Source of the DNA: Methanocella_A sp963792125
GTDB lineage: Archaea > Halobacteriota > Methanocellia > Methanocellales > Methanocellaceae
Length of the DNA: 64,000 bases
Assembly: GCA_963792125.1 (NCBI GenBank)
Contig: CAWBVA010000009.1
Coordinates: 8,815 to 72,814, forward strand
Reading direction: 5' to 3'
Shown here piece after piece: positions 1 through 8,354 of this stretch. Position 1 is the stretch's first letter. Every line of letters starts with the position of its first letter. The notes under the pieces were generated by a model. It made no database searches and had not been told where the DNA came from. It saw nothing but the letters and a program-made list of their open reading frames with translations. Made by a program: the position numbers and the translations under genes.

Positions 1-305
1 TCGCCAAGAAGGAGTCCGTGCCGTTCAAGAGGTTCGCGAGGAACGTCGGCCACAAGCGCCACCAGACAGGCTGGGGCAGCGGCCGCTACCCGGTGAAGGC
101 GAGCAAGGAAATCCTCAAGCTCCTGAAGCACGCGGAAGCGAACGCAGAGTACAAGGGCCTCGAGCCCGAGAACATGTCAATCGTACACGCCACCTCCCAG
201 AAAGGTCGCGTAATCCAGGGCATCATGCCCCGTGCGATGGGAAGAGCTACCCCATGGAACATCGAGACCGTGACGGTAGAGATAGTCTTAGGAGAGGTGC
301 GTTAG
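1..305 (+). CDS. rpl22: Large ribosomal subunit protein uL22, 3' part
   Basis: The window opens inside this gene. The reading frame is open from base 3 and ends with TAG at 303-305, giving about 100 C-terminal residues. Motifs such as FARNVGHKRHQ, the internal HAEANAEYKGL helix and the terminal METVTVEIVL-like strand are those of archaeal uL22, which lines the peptide exit tunnel near the 23S rRNA. The next gene (rps3) starts two bases after the stop, the normal uL22-uS3 order. The GTG at 18 is internal and not the true start. Confidence 0.93.
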   Translation, partial: AKKESVPFKRFARNVGHKRHQTGWGSGRYPVKASKEILKLLKHAEANAEYKGLEPENMSIVHATSQKGRVIQGIMPRAMGRATPWNIETVTVEIVLGEVR

Positions 306-306
306 T

Positions 307-1215
307 TTGGCAGTAGAGAAGAAGTTCGTAGCAGAGGGCTTCAAGAAGGCCATGATCGACGAGTTCTTCCTCGAGAAGCTCGAGCGCGCCGGGTACGGCG
401 GCATGGAGATCAACAGGACCCCCATGGGAACCCAGATCACGATCAGGGCCGAGAAGCCGGGAATGATCATCGGCAAGGCAGGCAAGTCCATCCGCAGGTA
501 CACCAAAGACCTGGACATGCGGTTCAAGATGGACAACCCGCAGATCGACGTGCAGGAAGTCAAGAGGCCCGAGCTGAACGCCCAGATGATGGCGAGCAGG
601 CTGGCCAACGCCCTCGAGAGGGGCTGGTACTTCCGTAAGGCGGGACAGTCCACGCTCCAGCGGATCATGGACTCCGGCGCCATGGGCGTCGAGATCGTGA
701 TCGCAGGCAAGCTGACCGGCCCGAGGAAGAGGACCGAGAAGTTCGTCGCGGGCTACATCAAGCACTGCGGCAAGCCTGTCGAAGAGCTCGTCGATGTGGG
801 CTACGCCCGTGCCAAGAAGAAGCTTGGCATCATCGGCGTCAAGGTAAGGATCATGCCGCCCGGAGCAGTGCTCCCGGACAAGATTGCCATCGAGACGCCC
901 AAGGCAGCCCCGGTCGGTTCGGTCGTCGCGCAGCAGGTATCCCCTGCCGTCGGCACCGAGCCCGAGACTAAGGCAGCAGCCTCCGTCCCGGTCCAGACCG
1001 AGACCACCGCACAGGAAGTAGAGAAGATCATCGCCGAGTCCCAGGCAGCAGAGGCAGCGACCCCGGCAGCCGCAGGCGAGGCGAAGCCCGCCCCGAAGCC
1101 GAAGCGGGCCCCGCGCAGCAGGCCTCCCAGGAAGGAGGGCGGCGAGAAGACTGAAGAGCCGAAGGCCGAGGCTAAGACCGAGGCCCCGAGCGAAGAGCCG
1201 AAGAGGGAAGCGTAA
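307..1215 (+). CDS. rps3: Small ribosomal subunit protein uS3
   Basis: uS3 sits at the mRNA entry of the 30S subunit. The start is TTG at 307, directly after the uL22 stop. The KH domain is clear (GMIIGKAGKSIRRYTKDL, about residues 52-70) and the C-terminal uS3 domain runs to about residue 205. After that comes a tail of roughly 95 residues rich in Ala, Pro, Glu and Lys that is not part of the conserved fold. The gene overlaps the ATG of rpl29 at 1215. The tail makes the protein about 302 aa, longer than the usual archaeal 210-250 aa. Confidence 0.95.
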   Translation: MAVEKKFVAEGFKKAMIDEFFLEKLERAGYGGMEINRTPMGTQITIRAEKPGMIIGKAGKSIRRYTKDLDMRFKMDNPQIDVQEVKRPELNAQMMASRLANALERGWYFRKAGQSTLQRIMDSGAMGVEIVIAGKLTGPRKRTEKFVAGYIKHCGKPVEELVDVGYARAKKKLGIIGVKVRIMPPGAVLPDKIAIETPKAAPVGSVVAQQVSPAVGTEPETKAAASVPVQTETTAQEVEKIIAESQAAEAATPAAAGEAKPAPKPKRAPRSRPPRKEGGEKTEEPKAEAKTEAPSEEPKREA

Positions 1216-1427
1216 TGGCCATACTGAAGTCAAAGGACATCCGGACCATGAAGGAAGCAGACCTGGAGAAACAGCTCAAGGACCTGCGTAATGACCTCCT
1301 CAAGCAGCGCGCGATCACCGCCACCGGCGGCGCGCCGGAGAGCCCGGGCAGAATCCGGGAACTCCGCCGCACGATCGCACGCATCCTGACCATCCAGAAC
1401 GAGCAAGCGAAGGAGGAGAAGCGCTAA
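1215..1427 (+). CDS. rpl29: Large ribosomal subunit protein uL29
   Basis: A 70-residue alpha-helical hairpin protein that binds beside the exit tunnel and the SRP docking site. The motif KEADLEKQLKDLRNDLLKQRA followed by RIRELRRTIARILTI is the classic uL29 two-helix signature. Its start overlaps the last base of rps3, and the aIF1 gene follows immediately at 1428, which implies translational coupling in the spc-type operon. Confidence 0.95.
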   Translation: MAILKSKDIRTMKEADLEKQLKDLRNDLLKQRAITATGGAPESPGRIRELRRTIARILTIQNEQAKEEKR

Positions 1428-1733
1428 GTGTCTGTCTGTGACAAGTGCGGGCTCCCGGACGAACTCTGCATATGCGAAGAGATCGCCAAGGAGTCCCAGC
1501 GAGTCAGGATATCGACTGACAAGAGGCGCTTCGGCAAACTGGCGACGATCGTATCCGGCATCGACGACAGGGGCATCGACCTGAAGGAGCTTTCGAGCCT
1601 CCTGAAGGCGAAATGCGCCTGCGGCGGTACCATTCGCGAGACAACCATCGAGCTCCAGGGCGATCACCGGGCGAAAGTCCGGGAAATCCTGGAGACGATC
1701 GGGTACTTGCCTGATTCGATTGACGTCAAATAA
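1428..1733 (+). CDS. Translation initiation factor aIF1 (SUI1 family)
   Basis: The factor acts in start-codon selection on the 30S subunit. It begins with GTG at 1428 directly after the uL29 stop. An N-terminal zinc-finger-like segment (CDKCGLPDELCIC, Cys 4, 7, 14 and 16) precedes the SUI1 domain, which has RRFGKLATIVSGI and the CACGGTI strand typical of archaeal aIF1. Length is 101 aa, normal for the family. It lies between uL29 and the RNase P gene as in other Euryarchaeota. Confidence 0.92.
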   Translation: MSVCDKCGLPDELCICEEIAKESQRVRISTDKRRFGKLATIVSGIDDRGIDLKELSSLLKAKCACGGTIRETTIELQGDHRAKVREILETIGYLPDSIDVK

Positions 1734-1779
1734 TTCCCCTGCGCAGGAAAACTATAAATCTGATTGCAGGGGTTCAGAT

Positions 1780-2052
1780 ATGGACATCACGCCGGAGAAC
1801 ATCGTCTATCACGAGCTGATCGGGCTCCCGGTACAGGTGGAAACGCCGCCTTACCTGGTTTCCGGTACCGTCGTGGACGAGACGAAGAACATGCTGGTCA
1901 TCGGGAATGGGCAACACGAGGTCAAAGTCCCCAAATCGTGCTGCTCGTTCGTCTTTACGATACCCGACGGCCGCCGCGTGAGAGTCCGAGGGGACTTATT
2001 ACAATCACAACCCGAAAACCGGATTCCTAAGCGGAAACGGAAAGGGAAGTGA
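1780..2052 (+). CDS. rnp1: Ribonuclease P protein component 1 (Rpp29/Pop4 family)
   Basis: Protein subunit of archaeal RNase P, which matures tRNA 5' ends. The 90-residue product has the Sm-like barrel signature: ENIVYHELIGLPVQV near the N-terminus, then GTVVDETKNMLVI and KVPKSCCSFVF. An upstream in-frame ATG at 1720 would overlap aIF1 and add residues outside the family; ATG 1780 gives the expected length. The lysine-arginine tail (KRKRKGK) fits RNA binding. Position between aIF1 and uS17 is the conserved archaeal location. Confidence 0.9.
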   Translation: MDITPENIVYHELIGLPVQVETPPYLVSGTVVDETKNMLVIGNGQHEVKVPKSCCSFVFTIPDGRRVRVRGDLLQSQPENRIPKRKRKGK

Positions 2053-2091
2053 CCGGTCTTCCGGTTAACCCCAATATAAGAGGAAGAGAAC

Positions 2092-2415
2092 ATGGTGAAA
2101 GACATAGGATTGAACGTGAAGGCACCACAGGCGGAGTGCAACGACCCCAACTGTCCCTTCCACGGACACCTCGCCGTGCGCGGGCAATTGCTCGACGGCA
2201 TGGTCGTGTCCGACAAGATGAGCCGGACGGTAGTGGTGCAGCGCGAATATTTAAAGCGCGACCTGAAGTTCGACAGGTACGAGAAGCGGCGCTCCAAGCT
2301 CCATGCCCACAACCCGCCCTGCATCAACGCAAAGACGGGTGACAAAGTGGTCATTGCCGAGTGCAGGCCTCTCTCGAAGACGAAGACCTTCGTCATCGTG
2401 GAGGTGGCTAAGTAA
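2092..2415 (+). CDS. rps17: Small ribosomal subunit protein uS17
   Basis: OB-fold protein of the 30S body, 107 aa. The N-terminal segment ECNDPNCPFHGHL is the archaeal extension with paired Cys and His. The core has GMVVSDKMSRTVVVQREYLKRDLKFDRYEKRRSKLHAHNP-type residues and ends with the KTKTFVIVEV strand. Its stop overlaps the start of rpl14 (ATG at 2415). Confidence 0.95.
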   Translation: MVKDIGLNVKAPQAECNDPNCPFHGHLAVRGQLLDGMVVSDKMSRTVVVQREYLKRDLKFDRYEKRRSKLHAHNPPCINAKTGDKVVIAECRPLSKTKTFVIVEVAK

Positions 2416-2813
2416 TGCGAGCAATAAAAGCGAAGGTACCGAGGTCCGTCCACACAGCCACGAGGCTGGATGTCGCGGACAACACGGGCGCCAGGCTCGT
2501 AGAGATCATCTCGGTGCTGAAGTACCGTGGCAGGAAGAACAGGATGCCGGCCGCCGGTATCGGCGAGATCTTCATCGGCTCCGTCAAGAAGGGCACCCCC
2601 GAGATGCGTAAGACGATCGTCCGCTGCGTGGTCATCCGCCAGAAGAAGGAGTACCGCAGGCCCAACGGCATGCGTGTCTCGTTCGATGACAACGCCTGCG
2701 TGCTGGTCGACGAGAACAACGACCCGAAGGGCACCGAGATCAAGGGCCCGGTCGCGAGAGAGGTCGCCGAAAGGTTCGCCAAGATTGGCTCGACCGCGAC
2801 GATCATTGTGTGA
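2415..2813 (+). CDS. rpl14: Large ribosomal subunit protein uL14
   Basis: A 132-residue beta-barrel protein at the 50S subunit interface. Signature segments are RLDVADNTGARLVEIISV near residue 18 and GIGEIFIGSVKKGTPEMRK in the middle, ending GPVAREVAERFAKIGSTATIIV. Full length for archaeal uL14. It overlaps rps17 by one base and lies 10 bases before rpl24. Confidence 0.96.
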   Translation: MRAIKAKVPRSVHTATRLDVADNTGARLVEIISVLKYRGRKNRMPAAGIGEIFIGSVKKGTPEMRKTIVRCVVIRQKKEYRRPNGMRVSFDDNACVLVDENNDPKGTEIKGPVAREVAERFAKIGSTATIIV

Positions 2814-2823
2814 GGTGCTGATT

Positions 2824-3180
2824 ATGGTTACTTCATCACAGCCGCGCAAGCAGCGTAAATTCAGGTACAACGCGCCGTTACACGTCCGCAGCACATTCAT
2901 GGGCTGCAGGCTCAGCGAAGAACTGACCAAGAAATACGGGCGCAGCGCCCGCGTCGTGGTCGGCGACACAGTGAAGATCATGAGGGGCGACCACGCCGGT
3001 GTCGAGGGCAAAGTCCGGGACATCGACGTCAAGCGCGAGCAGGTCATCATCGAGGGCATCTCCGTCGCGAAGGCAGACGGCAAGGAAGAGCCCAGGCCTA
3101 TTCACCCGTCTAACCTGCTGATCACCAGGCTAAACCTCGACGACAAGAAGAGGGTAGCGTCACTGGAGAGGACTCAGTAA
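2824..3180 (+). CDS. rpl24: Large ribosomal subunit protein uL24
   Basis: 118 residues with an N-terminal SQPRKQRKFRYNAPLH segment typical of archaeal uL24, then the KOW motif (VVVGDTVKIMRGDHAGVEGK, about residues 43-62). The longer open frame running upstream to 2527 is an out-of-frame read of rpl14; ATG 2824, with GAGGTG ten bases upstream, is the proper start. The stop overlaps the start of rps4e. Confidence 0.95.
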   Translation: MVTSSQPRKQRKFRYNAPLHVRSTFMGCRLSEELTKKYGRSARVVVGDTVKIMRGDHAGVEGKVRDIDVKREQVIIEGISVAKADGKEEPRPIHPSNLLITRLNLDDKKRVASLERTQ

Positions 3181-3887
3181 TGACAGGTAGCAATCATTTA
3201 AAGAGGGTCGCGGCACCGCGCACGTGGCCCATCACCCGTAAGACCTCCAAGTGGGTCGTCAAGCCCACTCCCGGAGCCCACTCAGAGGAGCGCGGAATGC
3301 CTCTGGTGGTAGTCCTGAGGGACCTGCTCCACCTTGCGGACAGAAGCAAGGAGATCAAGCAGATCATGCAGGAAGGCAAAGTGCTCGTCGACGGCCGGGT
3401 CCGCAAGGACCACCGGTTCATGGTGGGCATGTTCGACACCATCTCGATCCCGACCATCAACGCGAACTATCGCGTCATGATCGGCGACAACGGCAAGTTC
3501 CTGCTCGTCCCCATCAAGGACGCGTCCACGAAGCTGTGCAAGATCGTCAACAAGACGACGGTCCGCGACGGCAAGACCCAGCTGAACCTGCACGACGGCA
3601 CGACCCTGCTGGCGTCCAACGACTACAAGACCAAGGACTCGATCCTCATCAAGGTGCCCGAGCGCAAGATCGACCAGCACCTTAACTACGGCGTCGGCAG
3701 CCTGGTCTTCGTCGCGGACGGCAAGCACGCCGGAGCGATCGGCAAGCTCAAGGAGATCAAGGTTGTCAGGAGCAGCTCGCCCAACATGGTCATCATCACG
3801 ACCGCGACAGGCGAGTTCGAGACCATCGAGCCGTACATCTTTGTCATCGGCAAGGACACGCCGGCACTCGAGGGGGTAGGGGCATGA
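3180..3887 (+). CDS. rps4e: Small ribosomal subunit protein eS4
   Basis: Archaeal/eukaryotic 30S protein with an S4-like RNA-binding domain followed by a KOW domain. 235 aa. Segments HLKRVAAPRTWPITRKTSKWV and GMPLVVVLRDLLHLADRSKEIKQI are diagnostic, with the S4 domain around QEGKVLVDGRVRKDHRF and a C-terminal KOW (GKHAGAIGKLKEIKV). It overlaps both neighbours by one and four bases. Confidence 0.95.
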   Translation: MTGSNHLKRVAAPRTWPITRKTSKWVVKPTPGAHSEERGMPLVVVLRDLLHLADRSKEIKQIMQEGKVLVDGRVRKDHRFMVGMFDTISIPTINANYRVMIGDNGKFLLVPIKDASTKLCKIVNKTTVRDGKTQLNLHDGTTLLASNDYKTKDSILIKVPERKIDQHLNYGVGSLVFVADGKHAGAIGKLKEIKVVRSSSPNMVIITTATGEFETIEPYIFVIGKDTPALEGVGA

Positions 3888-4396
3888 GCGAGAACGTAAT
3901 GTCCATCCCCAGGGTCTCCAAGGTAACGGTCCACATGAGCGTAGGCGAGTCGGGCAAGAAATTGTCCAACGCCGAAATGATCATGACCAAGATCACCGGC
4001 CAGAAGCCGGTCAGGACCTTCGCGAAGCGCACCCTTCCGGGCTTTAACATCAAGAAGGGCGAGCCCATCGGCTGCAAAGTCACGCTCCGCTCAGACAGTG
4101 CGGAGAAGTTTCTGACGACCGCGCTCGGCATCATGAACAAGTCCATCGATGCCAGCAGGTTCGACGAGACCGGTAACTTCGCGTTCGGCATCGAGGAGCA
4201 CACTGACTTCCCGGGCATGGAGTACGACCCCGAGATCGGCATCTACGGCATGGACGTCATCGTCGCCGTGGAGCGGCCGGGCTACCGGATCAAGCACAGG
4301 CGCATCCAGAAGCAGAAAGTCCCGTCAGGCCACAAGCTTAACAAGGACGACTCGATCGCTTATATATCGAAGAACTATGGCGTGGAGGTCAAATAA
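3884..4396 (+). CDS. rpl5: Large ribosomal subunit protein uL5
   Basis: Binds 5S rRNA in the central protuberance. 170 aa, with VHMSVGESGKKLSNAE, the AKRTLPGFNIKKGEPIGCKVTLR region, and FGIEEHTDFPGMEYDPEIGIYGMDV, all conserved in archaeal uL5. The start overlaps the last four bases of rps4e and the stop overlaps the ATG of rps14, an unbroken coupled string. Confidence 0.95.
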   Translation: MSENVMSIPRVSKVTVHMSVGESGKKLSNAEMIMTKITGQKPVRTFAKRTLPGFNIKKGEPIGCKVTLRSDSAEKFLTTALGIMNKSIDASRFDETGNFAFGIEEHTDFPGMEYDPEIGIYGMDVIVAVERPGYRIKHRRIQKQKVPSGHKLNKDDSIAYISKNYGVEVK

Positions 4397-4548
4397 TGGA
4401 GAGATCTGGCAAGAAGTTCGGACGCGGCGCAAACGTGTGCCGCAGATGCGGCCGCAAGCAGGCGCTCGTCAGGAAGTACGGCGTGTATGTATGCAGGCAG
4501 TGTTTCCGTGAAATAGCCCCCGACATGGGGTTCGTCAAATACGAGTGA
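4396..4548 (+). CDS. rps14: Small ribosomal subunit protein uS14, zinc form
   Basis: A 50-residue gene, read directly from the sequence. ATG at 4396 overlaps the uL5 stop and TGA ends at 4548. The product carries a CxxC...CxxC zinc ribbon (Cys 15, 18, 33 and 36, in CRRCGRKQA and CRQCFRE) and the family ending IAPDMGFVKY. It fills the slot between uL5 and uS8 where archaea always carry uS14. Confidence 0.95.
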   Translation: MERSGKKFGRGANVCRRCGRKQALVRKYGVYVCRQCFREIAPDMGFVKYE

Positions 4549-4558
4549 GGTCGAGATC

Positions 4559-4951
4559 ATGGTTTTAATGGATCCACTGGCAAACGCTCTCTCCGTTATT
4601 AAGAACGCTGAATCAACCGGCAAACGGGATTGCATGATAGATCCCGCCTCCAAGATCATTGGCAACGTCCTGAAAGTCATGCAGGACCAGGGCTACGTCG
4701 GCGAGTTCGAGTTCGTCGACAACGGCAAGGCAGGGATGCTGAAAGTACGTCTAATCGGAAAGATCAACAAGTGCGGAGTCGTGAAGCCGCGGTTCTCGGT
4801 CGGCAAGGCCGAAATGGAAAAGTGGGAGAAGAGATATCTGCCCGCAAGGAACTTCGGCACGCTGATCCTGACCACGTCCCAGGGAGTCATGTCCCATTAC
4901 GACGCGGCGAAGAAGGGCATCGGCGGCGAAATCCTGGCTTACGTATACTGA
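4559..4951 (+). CDS. rps8: Small ribosomal subunit protein uS8
   Basis: 130-residue primary 16S rRNA binder. The start is ATG 4559, preceded by GAGGTCGAG. DPLANALSVIKNAESTGKR opens the fold and the C-terminal GTLILTTSQGVMSHYDAAKKGIGGEILAYVY is the standard uS8 closing motif. It is followed after 16 bases by rpl6. Confidence 0.95.
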   Translation: MVLMDPLANALSVIKNAESTGKRDCMIDPASKIIGNVLKVMQDQGYVGEFEFVDNGKAGMLKVRLIGKINKCGVVKPRFSVGKAEMEKWEKRYLPARNFGTLILTTSQGVMSHYDAAKKGIGGEILAYVY

Positions 4952-4967
4952 GCACGAGGGAAACGAC

Positions 4968-5501
4968 ATGGCAGCAGAGAAACTAAGAGAAATTATAGTC
5001 CCCACGGGTGTAACCGTCACGATAAACGGTGCAACTCTGACCGCAAAGGGTCAGAAGGGACAGATCGCCCGCGAGTTCAGGTTTCCGGGCATCGCCCTGA
5101 AAGTGGACGGCGACAAGGTCTTTGTCGAGACCAAAAAGGACGACAAGCAGACCAAGGCGACCGTCGGCACCTACGCATCACATGTGAAGAACATGGTGAC
5201 GGGCGTGTCCGAGGGATATGAGTATCACATGAAGGTCGTCTACGCCCACTTCCCGATCCAGGTGAAGGTCGAAGGCAAGGACAAAGTATCGATCGGGAAC
5301 TTCCTCGGCGAGAGGAAGGCGAGGTCCGCGAACATCGTTGGCAGCACGAAGGTCGCCATCCAGGGCGCAGAACTCGTAGTATCCGGCGCCAGCAAGGAAG
5401 ACGTCGGCCAGACCGCCGCGAACATCGAGCAGGCTTGCAAGATCCGCAAGCGAGACCCGAGAGTGTTCCAGGACGGCATATACATCACCAGGAAGGCGTG
5501 A
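4968..5501 (+). CDS. rpl6: Large ribosomal subunit protein uL6
   Basis: 177 aa with the two repeated alpha/beta domains of uL6. The N-terminal strand reads IIVPTGVTVTINGATLTAKG. The second domain contains FPIQVKVEGKDKVSIGNFLGE and the signature QTAANIEQACKIRKRDPRVFQDGIYI. Located next to the sarcin-ricin loop in the mature 50S. Two bases separate its stop from the start of rpl32e. Confidence 0.95.
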   Translation: MAAEKLREIIVPTGVTVTINGATLTAKGQKGQIAREFRFPGIALKVDGDKVFVETKKDDKQTKATVGTYASHVKNMVTGVSEGYEYHMKVVYAHFPIQVKVEGKDKVSIGNFLGERKARSANIVGSTKVAIQGAELVVSGASKEDVGQTAANIEQACKIRKRDPRVFQDGIYITRKA

Positions 5502-5503
5502 TT

Positions 5504-6181
5504 ATGGCAGAGGAGAAGAAGAAAGCAACAAAGAAGACGACCGGCAAGAAGGCCGCCGCCGAGAAGAAGCCCAAAGCAACGACGAAGAAGTCTGCAAAGG
5601 CTGTGAAGGCGGAAGAGACCGAAGCCACCGAGGCAAAGGTCGAAGAGACCACCGAGGCTAAGGCAGAGGCCGCCGGCGAAGCCAAGAAGGTCAAGGGTGT
5701 CCGGAAGGAGTCCGCAAAGGCGGCAACCCCGATGGCGAAGCCCAGGCCGCTCCCCAGGCCCGTAGAGGAATCCACGCTGGACCTGGACCCGGAGACAAGA
5801 AGGCTGCTCGAAGCGAGGAAGACCAACAAGGCATCGTTCCCGCACTTCAACCGTGTCGACTCGCACAAGAAGGCGTGTCTCGACCCGAGCTGGAGACGGG
5901 CGAAGGGCCACCACTCGCAGAAGAGAAGCCACAAGAAGTCCAAGGGCGCTAACGTGAAGATCGGCTATGGCTCGCCTGCCGCAGTGAACGGGTTCCACCC
6001 GTCCGGCTACCAGGAAGTCCTGGTCTACCGGCCGGAGGACGTCACCGGCATCACGAAGGTCCAGGCCATCCGCATGGGCGGCACCGTGGGCAGGAAGAAG
6101 CAGCTCGCGATCGAGAAGATTGCGAAAGAGCAGCAAATCAAGGTTCTCAACCCGCTCAACACATTCGAGGGGGCGCAGTAA
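5504..6181 (+). CDS. rpl32e: Large ribosomal subunit protein eL32 with long N-terminal extension
   Basis: The eL32 core occupies roughly residues 95-225 (FPHFNRVDSHKK, WRRAKGHHSQKR, NGFHPSGYQEVLV, RMGGTVGRKKQ). In front is an extension of about 85-90 residues made almost entirely of Lys, Ala, Glu and Thr. A similar extension is known for eL32 of some Euryarchaeota. ATG 5504 lies right after the rpl6 stop; the longer open frame from 5435 would intrude into rpl6 and is rejected. Confidence 0.93.
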   Translation: MAEEKKKATKKTTGKKAAAEKKPKATTKKSAKAVKAEETEATEAKVEETTEAKAEAAGEAKKVKGVRKESAKAATPMAKPRPLPRPVEESTLDLDPETRRLLEARKTNKASFPHFNRVDSHKKACLDPSWRRAKGHHSQKRSHKKSKGANVKIGYGSPAAVNGFHPSGYQEVLVYRPEDVTGITKVQAIRMGGTVGRKKQLAIEKIAKEQQIKVLNPLNTFEGAQ

Positions 6182-6640
6182 ATGGCTGATTTACTTAACC
6201 AGAAGAGACTCGCATCCCAGCTCCTCAAGGTCGGCCGGACCCGTGTCTGGATGGACCCCGAGCGGGTCGAGGATATCGCGACCGCGATCACGCGGGAAGA
6301 TATCCGCGGGCTCATCGAGGAAGGCGTCATCAAGCGCCGGGCCATCGTCGGCATCAGCCGCGGCAGGGCCAGGGCACGCGACCTGAAGAGGGCCAAGGGC
6401 CACCGTAAGGGCCATGGCAGCCGCAGGGGCGCAGCCGGCGCACGCACTCCGAAGAAGGAGCAGTGGATGAAGCGGATCCGCGCGCAGAGGAAACTGCTGA
6501 AGGGACTCCGCGACAACAAGGAGATGGAACCGGGTACGTACCGTAAGTTCTACCGGAAGGCAAAGGGTGGCGAATACCGTAACGTCGCTCACCTGAAGTC
6601 GTCCATCGCCTACGCTACGGCGCAGAAGAAAGAGGTGTAA
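6182..6640 (+). CDS. rpl19e: Large ribosomal subunit protein eL19
   Basis: 152 residues, directly abutting the rpl32e stop. LNQKRLASQLLKVGRTRVWMDPE opens the protein, followed by a basic middle region (KRAKGHRKGHGSRRGAAGAR) and a C-terminal helical domain WMKRIRAQRKLLKGLRDNK. Full length for archaeal eL19, which bridges the subunits. Confidence 0.95.
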   Translation: MADLLNQKRLASQLLKVGRTRVWMDPERVEDIATAITREDIRGLIEEGVIKRRAIVGISRGRARARDLKRAKGHRKGHGSRRGAAGARTPKKEQWMKRIRAQRKLLKGLRDNKEMEPGTYRKFYRKAKGGEYRNVAHLKSSIAYATAQKKEV

Positions 6641-6643
6641 ACA

Positions 6644-7213
6644 ATGGCAACAGGACCAAGATACAAGGTAGCCTTCAGGCGCCGGAGAGAAGGCAAGACC
6701 GATTATCATCAGAGGCTCAAGCTCATCGTATCCCGCAAGCCAAGGCTGGTCGTCCGCAGGACGGTCAACCAGGTAATCGCGCAGATATACGTAACGAAGC
6801 CCGAGGGCGACAAAGTCCTCGTATCCGCTACCTCCAAGGAGCTGGCGAAGGACTTCGGCTACAAGGGCTCCGGCAAGAACACGAGCGCGGCATACCTGAC
6901 CGGCATGCTTATCGGCTACAAAGCCCAGAAAGCAGGCATCGAGGAGGCAATCCTCGACATGGGTCTCAGGGAGAACCGCACCGGCTCGAGGATCTACGCG
7001 ACCCTGAAGGGCGCGGTGGACTCCGGGCTCAACGTGCCGTGCAGCAAGGAAGTGTTTCCCTCTGATGAACGCATCCGCGGCGAACATGTGGCGGGGAACG
7101 CGAACAGCAGTTTCTCCGAGTACCAGAAGCGCGGCCTGAAGGCAGCAGACCTCCCGGCGCACTTCGACGAAGTGAAAAAGAAGTTAACCACCGAATACGG
7201 AGGAGCTGAGTAA
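6644..7213 (+). CDS. rpl18: Large ribosomal subunit protein uL18
   Basis: 5S rRNA-binding protein, 189 aa in the long archaeal form. Conserved parts include GPRYKVAFRRRREGKTDYHQRL, PRLVVRRTVNQVIAQIY and the GLNVPCSKEVFPSDERIRGEH region. It is followed after one base by rps5. Confidence 0.95.
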   Translation: MATGPRYKVAFRRRREGKTDYHQRLKLIVSRKPRLVVRRTVNQVIAQIYVTKPEGDKVLVSATSKELAKDFGYKGSGKNTSAAYLTGMLIGYKAQKAGIEEAILDMGLRENRTGSRIYATLKGAVDSGLNVPCSKEVFPSDERIRGEHVAGNANSSFSEYQKRGLKAADLPAHFDEVKKKLTTEYGGAE

Positions 7214-7214
7214 C

Positions 7215-7889
7215 ATGGCACAAAGACGTGGAGGATCACAAGGGCGTGGAGGCTCATCCTACCGGCGCGACGAGCCCGCATGGGTTCCCAAGACGCGCCT
7301 TGGCAAGCTGGTGGCCGAGGGCAAGATCAGGACGATCGAAGAAGCCTTCGACTCCGGGCTGCCCATCAAGGAATACCAGATCGTCGACACGCTCATCCCG
7401 GACCTCGTGGATGAGGTGCTTGACATCAACATGGTCCAGCGCATGACCGACTCCGGCCGGAGGGTCAAGTTCCGAACGACCGTGGTCGTCGGCAACGGCA
7501 ACGGCTACGTCGGCCTCGCCGAGGGCAAGGGCATACAGGTCGGCCCGGCGATCCGCAAAGCCATCGAGAACGCGAAGCTGAACCTGATCAAGGTCAAGCG
7601 CGGCTGCGGCTCATGGGAATGCGGCTGCGGGCTTCACCACACCGTGCCCTCGAAGGTCGAGGGCAAGGCAGGCTCGCTGACCGTCGTACTCATCCCTGCG
7701 CCGAGAGGCCTCGGCCTGGCCGCAGGCGGCCCGGCGAAGAAGGTGCTCGAGATGGCAGGGTACAAAGACGTGTGGAGCAGGACGGAAGGCGAGACGAGGA
7801 CGACCATCAACTTCGCCCTCGCGACCTATAACGCACTGCAGAACACGACGACTGTGCGCACGATGGAGAGAGAGGAGGTAGCCCAGTAA
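7215..7889 (+). CDS. rps5: Small ribosomal subunit protein uS5
   Basis: 224 aa. The dsRNA-binding-like N-domain includes RRVKFRTTVVVGNGNGYVG and the C-domain has the KRGCGSWECGC and HTVPSKVEGKAGSLTVVLIPAPRGLGL motifs of archaeal uS5. It acts at the mRNA entry and in translational fidelity. The stop overlaps the ATG of rpl30. Confidence 0.96.
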   Translation: MAQRRGGSQGRGGSSYRRDEPAWVPKTRLGKLVAEGKIRTIEEAFDSGLPIKEYQIVDTLIPDLVDEVLDINMVQRMTDSGRRVKFRTTVVVGNGNGYVGLAEGKGIQVGPAIRKAIENAKLNLIKVKRGCGSWECGCGLHHTVPSKVEGKAGSLTVVLIPAPRGLGLAAGGPAKKVLEMAGYKDVWSRTEGETRTTINFALATYNALQNTTTVRTMEREEVAQ

Positions 7890-8350
7890 TGTACGTGATC
7901 ATAAGGCTCAAGGGCGGGGTCAACACCCGGCCCGAGATCAAGGACACGCTGCGGATGCTGCGGCTCAACCAGATCAACCATGCGGTGGTCATCGAGGACA
8001 CCCCTAACAACAAGGGCATGATCCAGGTTGCCAAGGACTATGTGGCGTACGGCAAGGTCGACGCCCCTACCCTGACGACTATCCTCGAGAACCGCGGCAA
8101 GCTCGTCGGCGGCGACAAGCTGACAGACGAGTACGTCGCAGGCCACTCGGACTACAAGAACATCAGCGAATTCGCCGAGGCCGTCGTATCCGGCAAGGCG
8201 AAGCTGAGCGACATGCCCGGCCTGAACCCGGTATTCCGGATGCACCCGCCGAGGAAAGGACACGCTGGCATCAAGCGGACCTTCCAGCAGGGTGGCGCGC
8301 TGGGCAACTACGGCGAGGAGATATCTGCCCTCGTCGAGAAAATGAGGTGA
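7889..8350 (+). CDS. rpl30: Large ribosomal subunit protein uL30
   Basis: 153 aa, archaeal long form. IIRLKGGVNTRPEIKDTLRMLRLNQINH is the uL30 ferredoxin-like core, followed by the archaeal C-terminal extension GLNPVFRMHPPRKGHAGIKR. Starts on the last base of rps5, ends four bases before rpl15. Confidence 0.95.
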   Translation: MYVIIRLKGGVNTRPEIKDTLRMLRLNQINHAVVIEDTPNNKGMIQVAKDYVAYGKVDAPTLTTILENRGKLVGGDKLTDEYVAGHSDYKNISEFAEAVVSGKAKLSDMPGLNPVFRMHPPRKGHAGIKRTFQQGGALGNYGEEISALVEKMR

Positions 8351-8354
8351 CAAA

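Noticed and set aside
247..1233. Long minus-strand open frame opposite rps3 and rpl29
   Set aside because: Shadow frame created by high GC3; leucine/arginine/glycine-rich text without domain structure, fully covered by secure ribosomal genes.
1851..3083. 410-codon minus-strand frame
   Set aside because: Antisense to rnp1, rps17, rpl14 and rpl24, all of which are certain.
5240..7162. Two long minus-strand frames under rpl32e to rpl18
   Set aside because: Antisense artefacts; Leu/Gly/Arg-rich with no motif.
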